From Hafnia paralvei ATCC 29927 (GTDB lineage Bacteria; Pseudomonadota; Gammaproteobacteria; Enterobacterales; Enterobacteriaceae), in NCBI RefSeq assembly GCF_001655005.1, contig NZ_LXET01000038.1, positions 66,253 to 130,252 on the forward strand: 64,000 bases of DNA, given 5' to 3'. The notes under the pieces are model-generated. The model was not told where the DNA came from and ran no database searches. It saw only the letters and a program-made list of their open reading frames with translations. Positions within the stretch are counted from its first letter, which is position 1. Each line of letters starts with the position of its first letter. Made by a program: the position numbers and the translations under genes. Of this stretch, positions 26,391 to 35,095 are shown one piece after another.

Positions 26391-28414
26391 CTCTTTATTG
26401 ACTTGTTAGACGCTGACGTCACCACTTTCTGCTGCAGCTGTGAAAGAGAACAGTACAGACGCCATACGAGTCCGGCCAAATCTCGGCCACTCTGATCCGG
26501 ATGGTGAGACAAAACGTCGCTGATACGTAATAGTTCATTCAAGGTTTTATCCAGAGAGTCATGCTGAATACCTTTTTCTGTCATGATGCCTTTGAGACAG
26601 TGAATACAGACGTCACGGACCGCGGAAAGGGGGTCGGAACGGGTTTGCCAATCACGCAGTTGCCAAACGATGTGGCTACAATTCAGCAGTACCACCCCCC
26701 AGCGCAGCACCCAGATACGCGATAGCTCATCTTTACTCTGATTTAATTGACTGATGCGATGGTAAATACGTGATTCGAACTGGCTTTCGCTTTGCTGAGG
26801 TCTACGGCTGATCTGATCGATAAAATCACGACGCAGTGCTTGAATAATCCTGCGGCTTTTCCGTTTATCAGAACTGGGGCGCAGAATTTGAAACGCTACT
26901 GCAGCTAGCAGCACACCGCAAATCTTGGCGATGTTTTCGTTGACAAAACTTCCATAGTCATATTCCGGCGGGTTAGTGACCAGCAAAAAAGATCCCATAA
27001 AGACGATGAGCTGCCCCCAGAGCGCGGCTGTTTTTGGGTTTTGTAATTTCAGTAGCTGCATCGTAAGCAAAACAGGTAACAAGAAGGCACAGAAGACCCA
27101 GAAATCATCGATTTGAATCATTAGGCCGAATTTAGCCAGATAGCAGCCAATAGACAGCAACACCATCGCTTTAAACAGCGTCGTTAGGCTGGTCATCGGT
27201 GACGCCGATGTGGAGTACAGCACACAGGTAATGGCGGTAATAGTCAGCGCCGCCGATCCCGCATCCCACTGAGTATTCATCCAAAATGCGCAGCCAACAA
27301 CCAGCGCGATAAAGGTGCGTAGTGCGTTGTAGGCTGATTCCATACTGTCGGTATGACGCGCGATACTATGCACTTTGGGGGGAGAGAAGGTCTCTTCCGG
27401 CGATGATTTTTCAACGTGTCTTATCCAACGACTGCCCTGCAAATAGAGCCAGCAAAAATAACGTAGGCGAAGGTAAAAAGAACGCAGACGATAGTCACTT
27501 GGGTCATGTGGATAGATACGACTGAGGATTTTGGCCAAGCGATATTTATTGGTCTCGGGGTTCTGAAGTTCTTTGATGATCGCTTGCAACACATCCTGCA
27601 AAAATTCTGGGCGATCGGGCCAATTGACCAGCATTCGCCGAATGCTTGAGATAACACTGGTCAGACGTAGCTGCTGGTGAAGTAAAAAGTTTAGCACATT
27701 GTTGCGGCTACGCAGGCGATGGTTACTCCAGAAAGCCTGAATGCGCAAAATGTTCATTGTGAGGATCTGACCAATTAACCCCTCATGCGATGCACGCATT
27801 TCTGGCGTTGTTTCTGGGTGCCAAAGCATAGTTGCATGCTCTAACAGACGTTGGTGCATGCGTCGTAACGACGTCAGAAGGTTAGTGCCGTCGGAGGTGC
27901 TGGGGAGAATCATCATCATAAAAGCACCACAGAGCAGGCCGGTGATCACTTCGCATACGCGCGCCTGTGCAATATCAAAGATTTGCATGGTGTCGGTTGA
28001 TTCGGCGGTTGAGAAGGCAATGATCGCGGCGGTGTAGCCCGCTAACGCAAAAGCATAGGCGACGTTATTTTGATAATGATTGGAAACGTAGGTGCAAATT
28101 GCTATCCACGCGGCAATAAATAGCGTAAATAGCCACGGATCGTTGAGACATTGGCCCGCAATGAGTACAGAAGCCGCAGCGCCAAGTAAGCTACCGGCAA
28201 TACGACCAATGCTCTTACTGATCACGCCGCCGACGGTTGGGAAACTCACCACCGCGGCTGAAGTAAAGGCCCAATAAGGTTCATCAAGATCGAGTAAAAA
28301 CGCCACCCACAGAGCAAGGCACATCGCTATTGCATTGCGTAAGGCATAACGCCATTGTCCCGCATTGGCCTTTGCCCATGGCGTGTTGCGCCAATCTAGC
28401 CAGGATATGTTCAC
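26387..28414 (-). CDS. ydhK: YdhK, FUSC-family inner-membrane efflux protein
   Basis: At 675 residues it has two sets of about five to six membrane helices (about 25-170 and 365-510) separated by a soluble domain, plus a soluble C-terminus; this is the FUSC/AaeB architecture. With YdhJ and YdhI it forms a unit like AaeXAB, which exports aromatic carboxylic acids. The substrate of YdhK is not known. It begins 12 bases after ydhJ. Confidence 0.93.
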   Translation of the reverse strand: MNISWLDWRNTPWAKANAGQWRYALRNAIAMCLALWVAFLLDLDEPYWAFTSAAVVSFPTVGGVISKSIGRIAGSLLGAAASVLIAGQCLNDPWLFTLFIAAWIAICTYVSNHYQNNVAYAFALAGYTAAIIAFSTAESTDTMQIFDIAQARVCEVITGLLCGAFMMMILPSTSDGTNLLTSLRRMHQRLLEHATMLWHPETTPEMRASHEGLIGQILTMNILRIQAFWSNHRLRSRNNVLNFLLHQQLRLTSVISSIRRMLVNWPDRPEFLQDVLQAIIKELQNPETNKYRLAKILSRIYPHDPSDYRLRSFYLRLRYFCWLYLQGSRWIRHVEKSSPEETFSPPKVHSIARHTDSMESAYNALRTFIALVVGCAFWMNTQWDAGSAALTITAITCVLYSTSASPMTSLTTLFKAMVLLSIGCYLAKFGLMIQIDDFWVFCAFLLPVLLTMQLLKLQNPKTAALWGQLIVFMGSFLLVTNPPEYDYGSFVNENIAKICGVLLAAVAFQILRPSSDKRKSRRIIQALRRDFIDQISRRPQQSESQFESRIYHRISQLNQSKDELSRIWVLRWGVVLLNCSHIVWQLRDWQTRSDPLSAVRDVCIHCLKGIMTEKGIQHDSLDKTLNELLRISDVLSHHPDQSGRDLAGLVWRLYCSLSQLQQKVVTSASNKSIKS

Positions 28415-28426
28415 AATTCTATCCCG

Positions 28427-29287
28427 TTAGTTAGCGCGAACGGTAATTGTGCAAGTGGTGCCAGCCACCAGCAAAACGTCTTTAGGAACATTTTCCAGTT
28501 TTATTCTGATCGGCACGCGTTGAGCAAGGCGTACCCAAGGAACGTTAGGTTTTACGTTAAGTAGCATATTATCGCTACTGTCTACGCTTTGGTCGTAAAT
28601 CGCGCGCCCAATACTTTCAACGCTCCCATGGAGTGGGATATTTCCGTTATATAGAGTTATATCAACGTTATTTCCGATGTGTATATGCTTTAGCTTAGTT
28701 TCTTCGAAATATCCCATAACATAAAACGAATTAATATCAATAAGAGCCACAAGGGGTGAGCCAATAGAGGCATAATTCCCGACTCGAGTTTGTAAATTAG
28801 TTATAAAACCACTGACGGGCGCATAAATATTAGTATGCTGTAAATTCCACTTAGCCTGTTCCAAATTAGATTGCGCGGATTTATAATTAGCTTTCATTGC
28901 CTGCGCATTTAAATTTGCTTCGTCGAGATCTTCCGCAGAAATCACGTTGCGGGGCAGATTGCCGCGTCGAGCTGCTTCATGAGTGGCCTTAGCCAGATCG
29001 GACTCTGCTTTTGCCATGGCGGCATTGGCGTTGCTAAGTGCAATTTCAAAGGGTGTCGGGTCTAATGAAAATAGTAAATCGCCTTGTTTTACCTGTTGGT
29101 TATCATTGATATTTACGTTGATGATTTTTCCAGATACTTCTGGTGTAATATTGACAAGTTCAGCCCGGACTTTTCCGTCGCGAGTCCAAGGTGATTGCAT
29201 ATAATAATTCCAGGCCCACCAGCCTGCGGTGATCGCTATTGCACAAACTATAACCGTTGAGAAGTAGCGTAATGTGTTCAGTTTCAT
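28427..29287 (-). CDS. ydhJ: YdhJ, HlyD-type membrane fusion protein
   Basis: 286 residues: N-terminal membrane anchor (about 8-28), a split lipoyl-like domain (SGKIINVNINDNQQVKQGDLL... and YAPVSGFITNLQTRVG), a short helical hairpin and a beta-barrel. It is the periplasmic adaptor for YdhK, like AaeA for AaeB. It lies 6 bases after ydhI. Confidence 0.94.
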   Translation of the reverse strand: MKLNTLRYFSTVIVCAIAITAGWWAWNYYMQSPWTRDGKVRAELVNITPEVSGKIINVNINDNQQVKQGDLLFSLDPTPFEIALSNANAAMAKAESDLAKATHEAARRGNLPRNVISAEDLDEANLNAQAMKANYKSAQSNLEQAKWNLQHTNIYAPVSGFITNLQTRVGNYASIGSPLVALIDINSFYVMGYFEETKLKHIHIGNNVDITLYNGNIPLHGSVESIGRAIYDQSVDSSDNMLLNVKPNVPWVRLAQRVPIRIKLENVPKDVLLVAGTTCTITVRAN

Positions 29288-29293
29288 ATTATT

Positions 29294-29530
29294 TTACCAA
29301 CTGGTTAATAGCCAAAGACTGGCGCTGACACAAATGACAAAAATTGACAAATCCATCAATGTTGGGTGCCAAATATCGCCCGAATAAATAGTATCGCGAA
29401 ATATACGGTGGATTAGCAGCCAAAAAACAATGCCGAGCAGAACTGCTTTAAAAATAGGCGGAAAATAGAGCGAAGCGCCTAAGATGAGATCCTGTAAGGG
29501 CGAGCCCTGAGAGGAGGAGATGATGTCCAT
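29294..29530 (-). CDS. ydhI: YdhI, DUF1656 small membrane protein
   Basis: 78 residues from the ATG at 29530 (AGGAG 9 bases before), equal to E. coli YdhI; a GTG three codons earlier is less well placed. Two membrane helices flank the conserved IYSGDIWHPTLMDLSIF segment. It is the AaeX-like first gene of the ydhIJK unit and is divergent from slyA. Confidence 0.93.
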   Translation of the reverse strand: MDIISSSQGSPLQDLILGASLYFPPIFKAVLLGIVFWLLIHRIFRDTIYSGDIWHPTLMDLSIFVICVSASLWLLTSW

Positions 29531-29677
29531 GTTTACCACTCCTGATCCATTAAGAGATTTATAGGTAACATAGATGTTAATTCACCATATGCATAGATTA
29601 TTTTCTGGAGGTTGTAGATATACATTTGAATTTTTTACGATTGGGAACCAAACTAGAAGCTACTCTGGGTGAGTATC

Positions 29678-29689
29678 TTAGCATGCTAA
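29678..29689. promoter_or_regulatory. SlyA operator
   Basis: Perfect 12-bp palindrome TTAGCATGCTAA, one base from the SlyA consensus TTAGCAAGCTAA, 17 bases before the slyA start codon and in the slyA-ydhI gap. It suggests SlyA represses its own gene and perhaps ydhIJK. Confidence 0.85.
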
Positions 29690-29705
29690 TTATAAGGAGA
29701 GTAAA

Positions 29706-30137
29706 TTGGAATCGACACTAGGGTCGGATTTAGCACGATTAGTCCGTGTATGGAGAGCGTTAATCGATCAGCGTTTGAAGCCATTGGAACTAACGCAGAC
29801 GCATTGGGTAACTCTGTACAACATTAATCGTCTACCGCCAGACCAGTCTCAAATCCAACTGGCCAAAGCTATCGGCATTGAGCAACCTTCACTGGTTCGT
29901 ACGCTAGACCAGCTTGAGGAAAAGGGGCTAATTACCCGTCATACCTGCGCAAACGATCGACGCGCTAAACGCATTAAGTTAACGGAAGAAGCCGCACCTA
30001 TTATCAAGGAAGTCAATGACGTCATTACCATAACTCGCGGTGAAATTTTATCTGGGGTTTCCCCAGAAGAAGTGACACTGCTGACCAATTTGATAGAACG
30101 TCTGGAACAAAATATTATTCATCTACAAAACAAATAA
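29706..30137 (+). CDS. slyA: MarR-family regulator SlyA
   Basis: 143 residues beginning with TTG, preceded by AAGGAGAG five bases away; E. coli slyA also uses TTG. The winged helix region (SQIQLAKAIGIEQPSLVRTLDQLEEKGLITR...DRRAKRI) is almost identical to E. coli. SlyA counters H-NS and controls envelope, virulence and hemolysin genes. It is divergent from ydhIJK and convergent with slyB. Confidence 0.96.
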   Translation: MESTLGSDLARLVRVWRALIDQRLKPLELTQTHWVTLYNINRLPPDQSQIQLAKAIGIEQPSLVRTLDQLEEKGLITRHTCANDRRAKRIKLTEEAAPIIKEVNDVITITRGEILSGVSPEEVTLLTNLIERLEQNIIHLQNK

Positions 30138-30174
30138 TTATTAGTCTTTTTTATTACTATCAGCAAACCCAAAA

Positions 30175-30199
30175 AAACCGGAGACATTGTCTCCGGTTT
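30175..30199. terminator. Bidirectional terminator slyA / slyB
   Basis: Stem AAACCGGAGAC / GTCTCCGGTTT, loop ATT, A-rich upstream. Confidence 0.9.
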
Positions 30200-30225
30200 G
30201 GTGATCTCTTTTAGCCACACAAGGC

Positions 30226-30696
30226 TTAGTTCGTTGCGGAAACACTCACGCTGCTACCGCTAGACAACAGCATAACGCGCTGGCCAACAGAGAAAGGTTT
30301 GTTGCCGTTCTTCTGTACCACTGCGATGGTTTTGCCGTCATCTTTACGAATGACGAGTTGAACACCGTCGGTACGGTTTACTGCGCCCTCAATGCTGTTG
30401 CCAGCTAAGCCACCTGCAACAGCACCCGCTGCTGTGGCTAGGCTACGACCCGTACCACCACCGACAGTATTACCTAAAAATCCACCCAGAACCGCGCCGC
30501 CGATAGAACCGATAACGTTGCTATCGTTGCCCGCTTGAATTCGAACTGGCTGAATTGAGACAATGCTACCGTAGGTAACTTGCTGAACTTCTTTAGCCTG
30601 ACCGGCAGTATAAACGTCACCAGATAACGTACTGGTGTTAGCACAACCAGCCAATGTCGCACCGGCGAGAGCGATAACAATAAGACGCTTAATCAT
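30226..30696 (-). CDS. slyB: Outer-membrane lipoprotein SlyB
   Basis: The 156-residue protein has a lipoprotein signal (lipobox LAGC, Cys18) and a Gly-rich glycine-zipper region (about 60-105: GSIGGAVLGGFLGNTVGGG). SlyB is a PhoP-regulated lipoprotein that forms rings around outer-membrane proteins under stress. A PhoP-box candidate lies at 30825-30841. Confidence 0.96.
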   Translation of the reverse strand: MIKRLIVIALAGATLAGCANTSTLSGDVYTAGQAKEVQQVTYGSIVSIQPVRIQAGNDSNVIGSIGGAVLGGFLGNTVGGGTGRSLATAAGAVAGGLAGNSIEGAVNRTDGVQLVIRKDDGKTIAVVQKNGNKPFSVGQRVMLLSSGSSVSVSATN

Positions 30697-31051
30697 AAAA
30701 ATATTCCTTCCATTCTGGCCTTTTACGCGCGGGCTGATTTTGCCTGTCGTTGCGGCTGTGTGTTTACTCTAAAGGGTTGGCTATATACCTTTGCCTGTAT
30801 CGCTGTAGCATACCGTTGAATGACTCAACCAACAATAAACAACCGTTTAAGTTGCGATGGATTAAATTATCGTCAACGAATATCACTATTTTACTGCATT
30901 TTGTCAGCATGCAAATCTTTCGCTGTGAAAATATTACGTCAACTAAAGTAAGGAAAGTTTATGATATTGGCACGGAAATTAGATAAATCCGGTTTCGTTT
31001 GATGCCTGAAGCGGATAATTTCACTCTACGATAATAAATAAGGACGATGAA
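30697..31051. other. Divergent region slyB / anmK
   Basis: 355 bases, with the PhoP box and presumably the slyB and anmK promoters. No open frame with a credible start. Confidence 0.5.
30825..30841 (-). promoter_or_regulatory. PhoP box of slyB
   Basis: Reverse strand TGTTTA-TTGTT-GGTTGA, matching the direct repeat (T/G)GTTTA-N5-(T/G)GTTTA at 11 of 12 positions. It lies about 130 bases before the slyB start; slyB belongs to the E. coli PhoP regulon. Confidence 0.75.
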
Positions 31052-32167
31052 ATGAGATCGGGACGGTACATTGGCGTTATGTCAGGAACCAGCCTTGACG
31101 GGATTGACGTTGTCATTGCCGCTATTGATGAGCGGATGGTTGCACAGCAGAGCCGATATTCACATCCAATACCGATTGCCGTTAAAAAAGCGATCCTAGG
31201 GATGTGTCAGGGACAGGCGGTCACGCTCGCTCAGGTTGGGGAATTGGATCGTCAGATGGGGAGCTTATATGCCGAGGCGATCAATCACCTGTTAGCTAAA
31301 TCATCGCTAAGTGCTCAGGATATCACCGCGATTGGCTGCCACGGACAAACCGTCTGGCATCAACCAGAAGGTGATGAGCCTTTTACCATGCAGATTGGCG
31401 ACAATAACCGCGTTGCCGCGCTGACGGGAATTACTACCGTTGGCGATTTTCGTCGTCGTGATATGGCCTATGGCGGGCAAGGGGCACCGTTGGTGCCTGC
31501 GTTTCATCATGCTTTGCTTACCCACCCGGTTGAGCGGCGCATGGTGCTGAATATTGGCGGTATTGCCAATCTTTCGTTATTGCTCCCCGGATTACCGGTG
31601 CGCGGCTTTGATACCGGCCCCGGTAATATGCTGATGGATGCATGGATCTGGCGCAATCATGCCAAGGCTTATGATAAAGATGCAGAGTGGGCGATGCAGG
31701 GAACGGTGAATCAGGCGCTGTTACAGCAACTGCTGGCTGAGCCCTATTTCGCACGACCTGCGCCGAAAAGTACGGGGCGAGAGCTTTTTAACCTAGGTTG
31801 GCTAGAGCATCAGTTGAGTTTACAACCTGAGATCCCCGCCGTGGATGTGCAGGCGACTCTGGCCGAATTGACCGCAATCAGTATCTGTGATCAGGTTCAG
31901 CTCGCGGGAGGCTGTGAGCGTCTGCTGGTGTGTGGTGGTGGCGCGAGAAATCCGCTATTGATGAGCCGTATGGCAGCCCTGTTATCAGGAACTGAAGTAT
32001 GTAGTACGGATGCCTATGGCGTCAGCGGCGATGATATGGAAGCGTTAGCCTTTGCATGGCTAGCGTATCGCACGTTGTCAGGGCTGCCGGGTAATTTACC
32101 GTCGGTTACGGGGGCCTCGCAGGAAACCGTACTTGGCGCGATTTATCCTGCGAACCACATTATCTAA
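31052..32167 (+). CDS. anmK: Anhydro-N-acetylmuramic acid kinase
   Basis: 371 residues, close to E. coli AnmK (369). It phosphorylates 1,6-anhydroMurNAc and opens its ring, feeding recycled cell-wall sugar to MurQ. The phosphate-binding motif GVMSGTSLDGID, GCHGQTVWH, GDFRRRDMAYGGQGAPL and GFDTGPGNMLMD are intact, as is the adenosine segment VCGGGARNP. The ATG at 31052 is followed by the expected RSGRYIGVM start. Confidence 0.97.
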   Translation: MRSGRYIGVMSGTSLDGIDVVIAAIDERMVAQQSRYSHPIPIAVKKAILGMCQGQAVTLAQVGELDRQMGSLYAEAINHLLAKSSLSAQDITAIGCHGQTVWHQPEGDEPFTMQIGDNNRVAALTGITTVGDFRRRDMAYGGQGAPLVPAFHHALLTHPVERRMVLNIGGIANLSLLLPGLPVRGFDTGPGNMLMDAWIWRNHAKAYDKDAEWAMQGTVNQALLQQLLAEPYFARPAPKSTGRELFNLGWLEHQLSLQPEIPAVDVQATLAELTAISICDQVQLAGGCERLLVCGGGARNPLLMSRMAALLSGTEVCSTDAYGVSGDDMEALAFAWLAYRTLSGLPGNLPSVTGASQETVLGAIYPANHII

Positions 32168-32194
32168 TTTATCCGTAAAAATGGGAGAGCACTC

Positions 32195-32506
32195 ATGTTT
32201 AAGTATACCTGTGCTGCCGCTGCGATTTTGTTGCTGGCTGGATGTCAGTCGATGCATAAAAAAGAAGTCGCGCCGGAGCAGTTTAGTTATCAATGCGGCA
32301 CCACACCGTTGACGGTGACGGTGGATAACCAAAAAGATCAGGTGAGCTTTATTATGGATGGTAATCAGCTCACCTTGCCGCATGTGGTCTCTGCGTCGGG
32401 TGCGCGCTACAGTGATGGCAAATATACGTTTTGGTCGAAGGGGAATACGGCTTTTGTGGAACGTAATGAGCAAATCATCATCGACAACTGCGTCCTTAAA
32501 TCCTAG
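32195..32506 (+). CDS. mliC: Membrane-bound lysozyme inhibitor MliC
   Basis: Formerly ydhA. 103 residues with lipobox LLAGC (Cys17) and a MliC/PliC barrel holding the inhibitory loop SASGARYSDGKYTFWSKG; Ser and Lys of this loop insert into the active site of C-type lysozyme. It follows anmK by 27 bases and is probably co-transcribed. Confidence 0.95.
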   Translation: MFKYTCAAAAILLLAGCQSMHKKEVAPEQFSYQCGTTPLTVTVDNQKDQVSFIMDGNQLTLPHVVSASGARYSDGKYTFWSKGNTAFVERNEQIIIDNCVLKS

Positions 32507-32513
32507 TTCACAT

Positions 32514-32541
32514 GGGGCAGCGATACGCTGCCCCCATTTTT
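32514..32541 (+). terminator. Terminator of anmK-mliC
   Basis: Stem GGGGCAGCG / CGCTGCCCC, loop ATA, then CATTTTT. Confidence 0.92.
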
Positions 32542-32804
32542 AAGCCTTCTCTTATCCTTTCTGTCACTACTGTCCCTATAACAGACCGTGTACTGTCCCT
32601 CTGTATTCCTCATTGAAATAAAATTACATAAAAATCAATAAAATAAAAGACTGTCGCGTTCCTGTTTTGGCTAAAAATAACGCGATTTGTGCTCGGGTTT
32701 TAGATGTTATCGCGCATCGAGCTATTTTCCGAACGATCGGTGAATTGAGATTCTTATCCCGCGGGCGCAGAATAAGGCTCTTGACGGGTGAAGGACTGCT
32801 GAAT

Positions 32805-33458
32805 ATGAGTGAAAACAACGAGTTTGATGTTGCCGATCTGCGTCGCGAGTATGTGCGTGGTGGATTACGCCGGAGCGATCTTACCGACGATCCGTTAGAG
32901 ATGTTCGAACGTTGGCTCAAACAAGCCTGTGACGCGCGTTTGGCCGACCCAACTGCTATGTGTGTAGCGACGGTGGATAAACATGGCCAGCCATACCAGC
33001 GTATTGTGCTGCTGAAACATTTTGATCAGCAGGGGATGGTGTTTTACACCAACCTAGGCAGTCGCAAAGCGCAGCAGTTGGAAGAAAATCCTCATATCAG
33101 CCTGCATTTCCCGTGGCATATGCTTGACCGGCAGGTCAGCGTGTTAGGGACAGTTGAAAAGCTTTCTACGCTGGAAGTGATGAAGTACTTCCATAGTCGA
33201 CCTAAAGATAGCCAGATTGCCGCTTGGGTATCGCGCCAGTCATCGCGGATCTCGACCAGAGGAATTCTGGAGGGAAAATTTCTCGAACTGAAGCAAAAAT
33301 TCCTACAAGGCGAGATCCCGTTACCCAGTTTCTGGGGTGGATATCGCGTAAAAATCAACTCGATGGAGTTTTGGCAGGGACGAGAAAATCGTTTGCATGA
33401 CCGTTTTATTTACCAACGTCATGGCGATGCATGGGAAATTGACCGGTTGGCGCCTTAA
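32805..33458 (+). CDS. pdxH: Pyridoxine/pyridoxamine 5'-phosphate oxidase
   Basis: FMN-dependent last step of pyridoxal phosphate synthesis and salvage. The ATG at 32805 (MSENNEFDVADLRREYVRGG) gives 217 residues against 218 in E. coli; an in-frame start 46 codons earlier runs through the promoter region. FMN and substrate segments QRIVLLKHFDQQGMVFYTN, SRKAQQLEENP and FWGGYRVKINSMEFWQG are present. Confidence 0.96.
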   Translation: MSENNEFDVADLRREYVRGGLRRSDLTDDPLEMFERWLKQACDARLADPTAMCVATVDKHGQPYQRIVLLKHFDQQGMVFYTNLGSRKAQQLEENPHISLHFPWHMLDRQVSVLGTVEKLSTLEVMKYFHSRPKDSQIAAWVSRQSSRISTRGILEGKFLELKQKFLQGEIPLPSFWGGYRVKINSMEFWQGRENRLHDRFIYQRHGDAWEIDRLAP

Positions 33459-33587
33459 TCAGCGAAAAACACGAGTTAAATCTAGCGCGACGGGCGTGAC
33501 CACTTTATTCTATAGGGCTAATCACCCGCACGAGCTATCTCCCGTATGGAGCGCGCGGTAGTAAATTAAAATCAAATGGAGTCTTTA

Positions 33588-34862
33588 ATGGCGAGCAGCA
33601 ACCTGATTAAACAACTGCAAGAGCGGGGCCTCATTGCCCAGGTAACGGATGAAGAAGCGTTGGCAGAGCGACTGGCGCAAGGGCCATTAGCACTGTATTG
33701 CGGTTTCGATCCTACCGCTGACAGCTTGCACTTGGGCCATCTGGTTCCGTTGCTGTGTCTGAAACGTTTCCAGTTAGAAGGCCATAAGCCTGTTGCTCTG
33801 GTGGGCGGCGCAACCGGTCTGATCGGCGATCCCAGCTTTAAAGCCACCGAACGTAAACTGAATACTCAGGATACCGTGCATGAGTGGGTAGACAAAATCC
33901 GTCATCAGGTAGCACCGTTTTTGGACTTCGACTGCGGTGAAAACAGCGCAATCGCAGCCAACAACTACGATTGGTTCGGCAACATGAACGTGCTGACCTT
34001 CCTGCGTGACATCGGCAAGCATTTCTCTGTCAATCAGATGATCAACAAAGAAGCGGTTAAACAACGTTTGAACCGTGACGATGTGGGCATTTCGTTCACC
34101 GAGTTCTCCTACAATCTGCTGCAAGGCTACGATTTTGCCAGCCTGAATGAGCTGCACGGCGTAGAGCTGCAAATCGGGGGTTCCGATCAGTGGGGCAACA
34201 TCACTTCTGGTATCGATTTGACTCGTCGTCTGCATCAGAAACAGGTGTGGGGTTTGACCGTTCCGTTGATTACCAAAGCCGATGGTACCAAATTCGGTAA
34301 GACCGAAGGCGGCGCAGTATGGCTGGATCCGAAGAAAACCAGTCCGTACAAATTCTACCAATTCTGGATCAACACCGCGGATGCGGACGTGTACCGCTTC
34401 CTGAAGTTCTTCACCTTTATGGATCTGAAGGACATTGATGCTCTGGAAGAAGAAGATAAAAACAGTGGAAAAGCGCCGCGTGCACAGTACGTTCTGGCTG
34501 AGCTGGTGACCCGTATGGTTCACGGTGAAGAAGGCCTGGCTGCGGCAAAACGTATTACTCAGAGCTTATTCTCTGGCGCACTGAGTGAAATGACTGAAGC
34601 TGACTTTGCTCAGCTGGCACAAGACGGTATGCCTATGGTTGAGCTGGAGCGTGATGCAGACTTGCAGCAGGCGCTGGTGGATTCTGAACTACAGCCGTCT
34701 CGTGGTCAGGCGCGTAAAACTATCGCGTCTAATGCAATTACCATCAATGGCGAAAAACAGTCTGATCCGGAATATACCTTCAGCGATGCTGATCGTCTGT
34801 TCGGACGCTTTACTTTATTGCGTCGCGGTAAAAAGAATTACTGCCTGATTTGCTGGAAGTAA
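33588..34862 (+). CDS. tyrS: Tyrosyl-tRNA synthetase
   Basis: Class I synthetase, 424 residues from MASSNLIKQL (GGAG before it), as in E. coli; an ATG 4 codons earlier is less likely. The HIGH motif appears as HLGH, the KMSKS motif as KFGKT, and the tyrosine pocket as YNLLQGYDF and GGSDQWGN. The C-terminal S4 RNA-binding domain spans about 350-424. Confidence 0.97.
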   Translation: MASSNLIKQLQERGLIAQVTDEEALAERLAQGPLALYCGFDPTADSLHLGHLVPLLCLKRFQLEGHKPVALVGGATGLIGDPSFKATERKLNTQDTVHEWVDKIRHQVAPFLDFDCGENSAIAANNYDWFGNMNVLTFLRDIGKHFSVNQMINKEAVKQRLNRDDVGISFTEFSYNLLQGYDFASLNELHGVELQIGGSDQWGNITSGIDLTRRLHQKQVWGLTVPLITKADGTKFGKTEGGAVWLDPKKTSPYKFYQFWINTADADVYRFLKFFTFMDLKDIDALEEEDKNSGKAPRAQYVLAELVTRMVHGEEGLAAAKRITQSLFSGALSEMTEADFAQLAQDGMPMVELERDADLQQALVDSELQPSRGQARKTIASNAITINGEKQSDPEYTFSDADRLFGRFTLLRRGKKNYCLICWK

Positions 34863-34876
34863 GCCACGGATGCAAT

Positions 34877-35038
34877 TAAAGGGGGACTCAGGTCCTAATG
34901 CTGATCGTTTAAGAGATCGAGATACACGGGGCTAGCACACCGCGGGGCGCTCCGGCAGCTAAAGCTGCTACGACCCCATCGGTGTACTTCCCCTAAAATC
35001 ACGCTTAAGTGACCAATTGGGACTCAGGTCCCCCTTAT
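34877..35038. repeat. Palindromic intergenic element between tyrS and pdxY
   Basis: The motif GGGACTCAGGTCC occurs at 34883-34895 and again at 35019-35031. It is itself nearly palindromic, so the two copies also make the ends of a long imperfect inverted repeat: AAGGGGGAC at the left, GTCCCCCTT at the right, with TTAAG inside each arm and an inner pair TACACGGGG / CCCCATCGGTGTA. The block is about 160 bases, GC-rich at its centre, and looks like a MITE or RU-type repeat. The right copy can also act as a tyrS terminator (GGGAC-TCAG-GTCCC then CCTTATTTT). I cannot name the family. Confidence 0.55.
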
Positions 35039-35095
35039 TTTCCCCTTATTATGAATAAACGGCTGTCGACAGCGACAGCGATGTAGGTCGCATCC

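Noticed and set aside
33774..34523. 249-codon reverse open frame
   Set aside because: Antisense shadow of tyrS; no family features, and tyrS is beyond doubt.
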